Source of the DNA: Jaenimonas drosophilae
Lineage: Eukaryota > Euglenozoa > Kinetoplastea > Trypanosomatida > Trypanosomatidae
DNA: 13,107 nt
NCBI GenBank assembly: GCA_030849065.1
Contig: JASAON010001325.1
Span: 1 to 13,107, forward strand
Direction: 5' to 3'
In this document: positions 8,171-13,107 of the stretch, piece by piece
Layout: each line of letters starts with the position of its first letter
How positions within the stretch are numbered: position 1 is the stretch's first letter
Program-made: the position numbers and the translations under genes
The notes under the pieces: model-generated
Databases searched by the model: none
What the model was told of the DNA's origin: nothing
The model's input: only the letters and a program-made list of their open reading frames with translations

Positions 8171-8514
8171 AAGAAAAGAAAAGAAAACAACCAAACTCAG
8201 ATCGTCGGATAAGTCCACCACCACACCCTTCATCAAACAACAACATCACCAACTCACTCACACATGATCACACACAGGTGTACGTCCATTGTGCATGGCC
8301 ACAAGACAAAACACTGGTTTGTGTGTGTGTGTGTGTGATTGTGTGCTGTGTAGGTGTGCTTGGGTGTGTGTGCGTAAAGTGAGGGGAGTCTTACATCTCC
8401 ACTAACGAGAGGTCATTGTATTCATGTACATGCCTTTTTTTGTGTGCGTTTTAGTGATAATTCACGTTGGATGAGTTCATATGTGCGCATCACAGGTTGT
8501 ATGTGCGCATCATT

Positions 8515-8546
<32 letters not shown>

Positions 8547-8560
8547 GACACCAATGTGGG
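8171..8560. other. 3' flank of ENT gene 2 with microsatellites
   Basis: No convincing gene. Bases 8170-8187 are aaaag-type A-rich repeats directly after the stop, 8320-8337 is a GT run, and 8517-8546 is (CAT)10. It is likely the 3' untranslated region of ENT 2. Confidence 0.55.
8517..8546 (+). repeat. (CAT)10 microsatellite
   Basis: Thirty bases of uninterrupted cat repeats lie 15 bases before the tentative 70-residue ORF. Length polymorphism between strains or homologues is likely. Confidence 0.95.
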
Positions 8561-8773
8561 ATGAAACCGCGGAGTTTTGATGAGTCGTGGCAGATGTGGC
8601 CGCTGTTGCCAACAGCTGCGAGCTGTGAGGATGCAAAGCAACTAGATCTGCGTGCTTCCCCCCCAAACAGCATCTGCCGTATTCTTGTGCGAGATGTATG
8701 GAGAGCAATCGTTCAAAAACAACATCTCACAATACCATCTGTTGTTGGTGTAGCTAAGATGAGTGTTGTTTAG
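8561..8773 (+). CDS. Tentative small hypothetical protein (70 residues)
   Basis: ATG 8561 to TAG 8773. Unlike other short ORFs in the gaps, its composition is balanced and not low complexity: it starts MKPRSFDESWQMW, has three Trp, and ends with a mildly hydrophobic segment near SVVGVAKMSVV. No signal peptide, membrane span or known motif is recognised. A CAT microsatellite, not a pyrimidine tract, lies directly upstream, which argues against a separate transcript. It may be a chance ORF in the ENT 2 3' untranslated region. Confidence 0.2.
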   Translation: MKPRSFDESWQMWPLLPTAASCEDAKQLDLRASPPNSICRILVRDVWRAIVQKQHLTIPSVVGVAKMSVV

Positions 8774-9126
8774 GTCAGTTGGTTCTTTTTGCGGTCAATC
8801 GTTGTTGCTACTGTTGTTACTGTTATTGTTGTTGTTGTCAATGTACTGAGTGATGATGATGGGGTTATACGCCCAGTGACTTCACTCGTCCAGCTTCACA
8901 CAACACACACACACACACACAGACTTCAGATGCTGATATACATCCATATACACTTCCCCTTACAAGGAGGCCTAGGGCTGACGGGATTGGCCTCACGAGG
9001 ACGATGCTTTTTTTGATCTTGCCACGACCCCTGCCGATTGCTCCTTATATCGCTCGGATCGACGCTTCCGTTTTTCATTTTTCTTTTCTTCTCTTCTGAT
9101 TTGCTGTTACTTTTGTTGTTGTTGGG

Positions 9127-9156
9127 CATCACCTCACCACGAACGAAGAGGTGATG
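9127..9156 (+). other. Perfect 9-bp hairpin after a pyrimidine tract
   Basis: catcacctc (9127-9135) pairs fully with gaggtgatg (9148-9156) around a 12-base loop. It directly follows the T/C-rich run at 9070-9120. The role is unknown; it could be a stem in an untranslated region. Confidence 0.4.
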
Positions 9157-10208
9157 GCGGTGATGAGGGGATGCACCACCTGGAGATGGTTTGGACGGGT
9201 GCGGAGTGGGGGGGGGGGAGGTCTCGTACCATCCACCACATCTACACGTGCATGACCCCACGTTTTTGGTGGTTATCCGGCGTTGGAAGGTGATCCCACC
9301 TCGTCATTCATCCAAGGGTGTGTTGCATCGTCGCCCAGCTCATCCAGCTCATGGAGGTGCTCCAGCTGGAGGGAGTGATTGCATATGTTTGGTCGCTTAA
9401 GTGATGTGCATGTCAGTCTGGTGAGAGATGAGACGAGAAGAGGAGTGGCAACTTACCCATTCAGCTTCGTTTCTACTCACCCACAAGGATGTGTTGCTCA
9501 TCACTCCGCGTTGATGATGATGATCTGCTGATGCACCGCATCCTTTGCACATGATCTCCGCGGGAGTACCTCTGCTTCCACCTCCGTCAAACAAGTGCGT
9601 ACCATGGCGGAGCAGAGTGGAGGTCCATCATTATTGCGGCGAGTTTTTTTTTTCATTTTTTTTCATTTCTTCTTCTCTTGTTGTTCCAGTCGTTCTCTTC
9701 CCTTCGTTTGCTCAGTCACTCCCTCCTGTTTTTTTGTTCCTGGCGCTGTTCGTTGTTTGATAAAACGTTTTGAGGTTGTTGTTGTTTTCTCTTTCCTCCT
9801 TTCGGTATATACGTGTGTGCGCGTGCGCGCTTTGTGTGTTACCACGTTTTTTTTTTTTTTTTGCAAGGCTGCGCTTTTGGCAACTACCCTTTTCCCCATC
9901 TCTCGATGTGTTGTTGTGGCTCCTTTTTCTTGTTCTACTTTTCTGTTTTTCGTCGCGGTTTTTTCTGTTCTTTCCTTCTTTTTCCGGCAATGTGCGATGG
10001 TGTTCTGGCGTTTATACCCTCAAACACCTTCCACAAACACGTCGATGTGGTTACGGCACGTTTCCACCTCCTTCGAACTCATCCAATGAAAACGAGCCAG
10101 CCCACACATGTATGATGGTGCGGGGGAGCTAAGAAAAACGGCCAATATTCATTGTTTGGAGGTGTCGGGACCATGTTGCCAGATCGACCATTGGCCATAA
10201 AACGATTC

Positions 10209-10248
10209 GGAGCATGAAGATGATGATGGATCATGATCTTCATGCTTC
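10209..10248 (+). other. 13-bp hairpin in the ENT 2 / ENT 3 spacer
   Basis: agcatgaagat (10211-10221) pairs perfectly with atcttcatgct (10236-10246), extended by one G-U and one G-C pair to 10209 and 10248, around a 14-base loop. It is the longest stem found in the window. It is not followed by a T run, so a bacterial-type terminator is not meant. An mRNA or small RNA structure is possible. Confidence 0.5.
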
Positions 10249-10481
10249 ACATACACGTGCATCCATGATTATATTCTGTGATTTCCGGTCCACGGAGCAC
10301 AGCCAGTGTCAGCGCGTTTGTGCTTAAGTTGGGGCGATCTTACGCCACGTCTCCCACCTCCAATCGCTGAGCACAACCAAGACAGAAGAAACAAACACGC
10401 GCACACACCACGAATACACCAACAAGGAATGAGTGATCTCATGCATCTGAGACGGGGATCACGATGAAACATTAGGGCGAA

Positions 10482-10499
10482 TGCTCCTCTAGCGGAGCA
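10482..10499 (+). promoter_or_regulatory. Stem-loop with TGCTCC / GGAGCA core
   Basis: tgctcc (10482-10487) and ggagca (10494-10499) form six pairs around tctagc. A second possible stem precedes it (gtgatc 10433-10438 with gatcac 10457-10462). The core resembles the hairpins in repeat copies A and B, though loop and flanks differ. Confidence 0.3.
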
Positions 10500-10654
10500 C
10501 GCTGAACCGTTAGCGGATTGTTGATGTCTTCTTCGCTTTCTTATAGTCTTTTTTTTTTTTTTTGGGTTTGCTTCATTACACAACACCATGATGTATGCTG
10601 TGTCGTGGTCGGTGCATCTCCCATCACAACCGCCTCCTCCTCATCTTCTTGTTG

Positions 10655-10703
10655 TGTTGATGCTGTTGTTGTCTGGCATATTCTCTTGATATATCACTTG
10701 TAG
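10655..10703 (+). promoter_or_regulatory. Candidate trans-splice acceptor for ENT gene 3
   Basis: A T-rich run with branch-like sequence ends in tatcacttgtag, AG at 10702-10703. The following 189 bases to ATG 10893 contain no ATG and are rich in CA repeats (10735-10750 and 10831-10854), as expected of a leader. The similar leader length to ENT 1 (179 bases) supports it. Confidence 0.5.
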
Positions 10704-10892
10704 TGGGTACTTACAAACCCCCCACATAATACCTACACACACACACACACGCAAACTCACCACCACCACTCGTGTTCCGTACAGAGCTGTCCTTCCTTGG
10801 CTAAGTCCATAACTGCAACCATCATACCCGAACACACACAACACACACACACACATCCGCACATATACCGACGTGTCATCATCACAATCACG

Positions 10893-12383
10893 ATGCCCAC
10901 TCGTTTTGAGATACCCGAGGCCTTGGGCGAGCGTCTTCTCTTCATCACGAGCTTGTTGGTTGGCTTCACAATGATCATGGGCGTCAATGCCGTTAACTCT
11001 GCCCCAGCCTTCATGCTGAACTACTACAAGTATGCCTCCAAGAGTGATTCGGCCGAGCCACAAAACAAACACTTTTGGAAGAACGTCCTTACCTACTACA
11101 CCGTCGTTACCCAGGTTATACAGACCTTGCTGGAGCCAACGAACATCACCGCCTTCGCCTCACGTTTTTCGATGCTCTTCCGTATGGAGTGCGCCACCAT
11201 CTTCCTCCTCACGGAGCTCCTCATCATCGTCATTACCCCACACACCAACATCACGCAGAGCGGGGCGATGGTGGCGGTGATGTGTGCCGCCGCGAGCGGA
11301 GGCATCGGGCGGGGCTACTTTGAAAACACGGGCTTTGCGCTCTTTGCCGCTGCTCCTGCCTCCTGCCGTGCTGGAGGTATGATTGGTGTGCCAGCCTCTG
11401 GGGCGTTGGTCTCGTTGTTGCAGATTGTGCTCCTCGCCTCCATGTCCACGGACTACGAGGCCATTCTCCAACAATCCGTCATTTACTTCACCGTTTCCAT
11501 CTTGATCGTCTCCACGACGGCGCTCATGTTGTTGTTGCTGCCCTACAATGCCGCGGCGAAGAAGTACATTGCGGAGTTTCGCCACAACCGCGGTTTCTGG
11601 GCCAACGCCTACCGTCCACTGCGCGCCGGGGATGTGCAAGGTGGCGAAGGCGATGAGAATGAGGAGCCATCTGCAGAGCAGCGCTATCGCGATGGGTCTT
11701 CGCCAACGGCGATTGGTCAGCTTCCCGATGAGGGCGCAGGCTTTCGTGAGCTCGATGAGGAGGAAGGCCCCGAGACCATTGCGGAGTTGGCCATGAAGGA
11801 GCGGGCGCTCGACGCGGATGGCACGGCGGAGGTGCCGCAGGCGGTGGAGCTCGGCGGCCTCTCCACGGCAGAGATGGTGCAACAGACCCGCGTACTCCCC
11901 ATCTTCCGCCGTATTTGGCCGATGATGTTGGCCTGCTTCCTCACCTTCGCCTGCACGTACCTCATGTATCCAGGCATTCTCATTGCGGAGGACCCCGACA
12001 GTGATTGGTACACCACCATGATTCTTGCCACCTACAACTTTGGTGACTTGATTGGCCGGAGCATGACGTTGTGGAGGGTGTTTTGGTTCAGCCGCCGTAT
12101 CGTTGTGGGTGTTTCGATGGGACGTTTGGTTTTCATCCCGCTCATCATGCTCTGCGCCTTGAAGATTATTCCGTACTACGCCATCATGTTTATCCTCACG
12201 GCTGTTCTTGGCATCACCACGGGTGTGTTTGGCACGCTGCCGATGATTTACGCACCACAGACGGCGGCCTTCTTGACGGAGGGTGAGCGCGTGTTGGCTG
12301 GGCAAATGACGGACATCAGCCTCCTCATGGGGTGTTCTGTTGGCAGCCTCGTACAGATTGCTGCCGTGATCCCCTTCAACTAA
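10893..12383 (+). CDS. Equilibrative nucleoside/nucleobase transporter (ENT family, SLC29), paralogue 3
   Basis: A 496-residue polytopic membrane protein. Residues 137-155 carry GGIGRGYFENTGFALFAAA, where ENT 1 and ENT 2 have LAGAA. TM8 has YNFGDLIGRSMTL with Asp385 and Arg389, and TM9 has GRLVFIPLIMLC (410-421). The loop between TM6 and TM7 (about 242-330) is highly acidic. Possible N-glycosylation sites include NIT at 84 and 119. The frame stays open to a TTG at 10797, but that extension is CA-repeat-encoded His/Thr sequence and is not conserved; ATG 10893 gives the same N-terminal length before TM1 as ENT 2. The replaced Ala-Gly in TM5, a region linked to substrate selectivity in ENTs, suggests a different substrate range. 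The expected role is purine uptake at the plasma membrane. Leu codons mix CTC and TTG, unlike ENT 1 or 2. Confidence 0.94.
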   Translation: MPTRFEIPEALGERLLFITSLLVGFTMIMGVNAVNSAPAFMLNYYKYASKSDSAEPQNKHFWKNVLTYYTVVTQVIQTLLEPTNITAFASRFSMLFRMECATIFLLTELLIIVITPHTNITQSGAMVAVMCAAASGGIGRGYFENTGFALFAAAPASCRAGGMIGVPASGALVSLLQIVLLASMSTDYEAILQQSVIYFTVSILIVSTTALMLLLLPYNAAAKKYIAEFRHNRGFWANAYRPLRAGDVQGGEGDENEEPSAEQRYRDGSSPTAIGQLPDEGAGFRELDEEEGPETIAELAMKERALDADGTAEVPQAVELGGLSTAEMVQQTRVLPIFRRIWPMMLACFLTFACTYLMYPGILIAEDPDSDWYTTMILATYNFGDLIGRSMTLWRVFWFSRRIVVGVSMGRLVFIPLIMLCALKIIPYYAIMFILTAVLGITTGVFGTLPMIYAPQTAAFLTEGERVLAGQMTDISLLMGCSVGSLVQIAAVIPFN

Positions 12384-12413
12384 GGATGAGGAAAGGTTGT
12401 AGTAGTAGTAGGC

Positions 12414-12478
12414 TGTCTTCTCTTGTTTCTTTTTTTTTCTTTTTTTTTCTTCTTTTTTTTTTCTTCTGTTTTGTTGTT
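12414..12478 (+). other. Long pyrimidine tract just after ENT gene 3
   Basis: An almost pure T/C run with several 8-9 base T stretches begins about 30 bases after the ENT 3 stop. Pyrimidine tracts direct trans-splicing of the next gene and polyadenylation of the previous one in kinetoplastids. So close to the stop it would make a very short 3' untranslated region, or it is not used. Confidence 0.5.
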
Positions 12479-12699
12479 GATCTGTTTGTTCGAGCGTGTG
12501 TGCGTGTGCGTGCCTATGTATGCTGAGCAAAGTAGGATGGTGATGTGGAGCACATACACACACACTCACAGAGAGAGAGACCTACGTCAATCGTGAGTGT
12601 GTGTTTGTTCTTCATCATCTATTTGCTCCATCGGTACACCTCACAAGTGAGTGTGTAGGCCATTCATACCACGCACACGTCCACACACAACAAGAATCC

Positions 12700-12726
12700 A
12701 GCTCCGTGGAGCTCATACTCACGGAG
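12700..12726 (+). promoter_or_regulatory. Overlapping, mutually exclusive stems downstream of ENT gene 3
   Basis: agctc (12700-12704) can pair with gagct (12709-12713) around cgtg. Alternatively ctccgtg (12702-12708) pairs with cacggag (12720-12726). The two stems share bases, so only one can form at a time. The GCTCC/GGAGC-like core recalls the hairpins after ENT 1 and upstream of it. Confidence 0.3.
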
Positions 12727-12746
12727 AGCCAGTGATCGTTCCATCC

Positions 12747-12896
12747 ATGACGGTGGCATTCGTTCTTTTTGTTTGTGTTCTGCTCCCGTTGTGTGTTCGG
12801 GGATCTGACTCCGATATCGGTGCCCCCGCCCCATCAAATAGCCCTGAGGTTGTCTGCGCACATACACACACACACATGCAAGTACCATTTTCTTGA
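12747..12896 (+). CDS. Doubtful 49-residue ORF with signal-peptide-like N-terminus
   Basis: From ATG 12747 the product begins MTVAFVLFVCVLLPLCVRGS, a textbook-like hydrophobic leader, followed by SDSDIGAPAPSNSPE and a CA-repeat-encoded His/Thr tail ending at TGA 12896. The tail derives from a microsatellite and hydrophobicity comes cheaply from T-rich DNA, so this may be chance or a decayed surface-protein gene. No family is recognised. Confidence 0.12.
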   Translation: MTVAFVLFVCVLLPLCVRGSDSDIGAPAPSNSPEVVCAHTHTHMQVPFS

Positions 12897-13107
12897 TATT
12901 TGTAGTGTGTTGTGGCCAGCTCCCCTGCTTCGCCTCCATCGCCACGGTGTGATGGAAGGATGATGATGATGGATCTTTGCCATATGCACGTTCTTTCATT
13001 TATGTTGATGCCCTGCCTACGGGTTGCTGGATGCACGGATGAGCTCCCCTCAACTCACATACTAATATGTTGCCAACGATTGGTTGTGCAGCACTGCCAT
13101 CCTCCTC

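Larger units (their letters stand above)
8774..10654. other. Long gene-free stretch between ENT genes 2 and 3
   Basis: About 1.9 kb without a convincing gene. It holds TTG/TAC-rich sequence at 8800-8840, (AC)n at 8903-8921, a pyrimidine tract at about 9070-9120, an 11-base G run at 9208-9218, a strongly T/C-rich block at about 9640-9990 with a 16-base T run (9847-9862), and another 15-base T run at 10549-10563. Hairpins are annotated separately. The ORFs here are Phe/Cys/Ser-rich products of the pyrimidine runs. The stretch from 9127 to 9400 reads as coding-like fragments in three successive frames and could be a decayed gene. Confidence 0.5.
12479..13107. other. Flank downstream of ENT gene 3
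   Basis: No convincing gene up to the window end. It contains short TG/CA and GA runs (12495-12512, 12555-12578), an inverted-repeat cluster at 12700-12726, a doubtful short secretory-type ORF at 12747-12896, and a gat repeat near 12959-12971. The next gene must begin beyond the window. Confidence 0.5.

Noticed and set aside
8517..8546. CRISPR or minisatellite array
   Set aside because: It is a plain trinucleotide microsatellite without spacers.
9595..10089. 164-residue ORF with Phe/Val/Cys-rich hydrophobic stretches
   Set aside because: It is read from a T/C-rich block with long T runs. The hydrophobicity follows from TTT, TTC, TGT and GTT codons, and there is no motif or conserved neighbour.
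10209..10248. Rho-independent terminator
   Set aside because: The stem is AT-balanced and not followed by a T run, and the genome is kinetoplastid, where such terminators are not expected.
10449..10507. C/D-box snoRNA
   Set aside because: A C-like cgatgaa and a D-like ctga are present, but the C box deviates, no terminal stem brings them together, and the spacing is short.
10797..10892. N-terminal extension of ENT 3 from an upstream TTG
   Set aside because: The 32 extra residues come partly from a CA microsatellite (His/Thr), lack an ATG, and are absent from ENT 1 and ENT 2.
11160..12569. 469-residue ORF on the minus strand opposite ENT gene 3
   Set aside because: It is rich in His, Glu, Arg and Lys from reading transmembrane codons backwards, has no recognisable domain, and overlaps a well-supported ENT. 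It is an antisense shadow caused by biased codon use.

Overview
The window looks like nuclear DNA of a kinetoplastid, most likely a trypanosomatid. All recognisable genes lie on the + strand and have no introns. They are separated by long gene-free stretches rich in pyrimidine runs, TG/CA microsatellites and T homopolymers, which fits polycistronic transcription with trans-splicing and no promoter per gene. The strongest protein evidence is three members of the equilibrative nucleoside transporter (ENT) family with the TM8 Asp/Arg signature. Trypanosomatids carry several ENT paralogues because they cannot make purines and must import them. I cannot name the species.

Layout. 1-389 is copy A of a diverged direct repeat. 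1097-2515 is ENT gene 1. 2935-3333 is copy B of the same repeat, downstream of ENT 1. 3953-6084 is a gene with a DZIP1-like N-terminus, a coiled coil, a long low-complexity middle with 57-bp tandem repeats, and a paired Cys/His zinc-finger C-terminus; an unresolved base (n, 5790) breaks its reading frame. 6689-8170 is ENT gene 2. 8171-10892 has no convincing gene but holds a tentative 70-residue ORF, hairpins, microsatellites and pyrimidine tracts. 10893-12383 is ENT gene 3. 12384-13107 is flanking DNA with a pyrimidine tract, a small inverted-repeat cluster and a doubtful secretory-type short ORF.

How it fits together. The three transporters are diverged paralogues of an old tandem family, probably supplying purine nucleosides or nucleobases to the salvage pathway. 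Copy A lies before ENT 1 with the same sequence found after ENT 1, so a fourth ENT probably ends roughly 420 bases left of the window. The DZIP1-like gene, probably a flagellar base or transition-zone protein, sits inside the array and seems functionally unrelated. Regulation is expected after transcription, through UTRs. Small hairpins with a GGAGC/GCTCC-type core recur downstream of the ENT genes and are candidates for a purine-responsive mRNA element, but this is inference.
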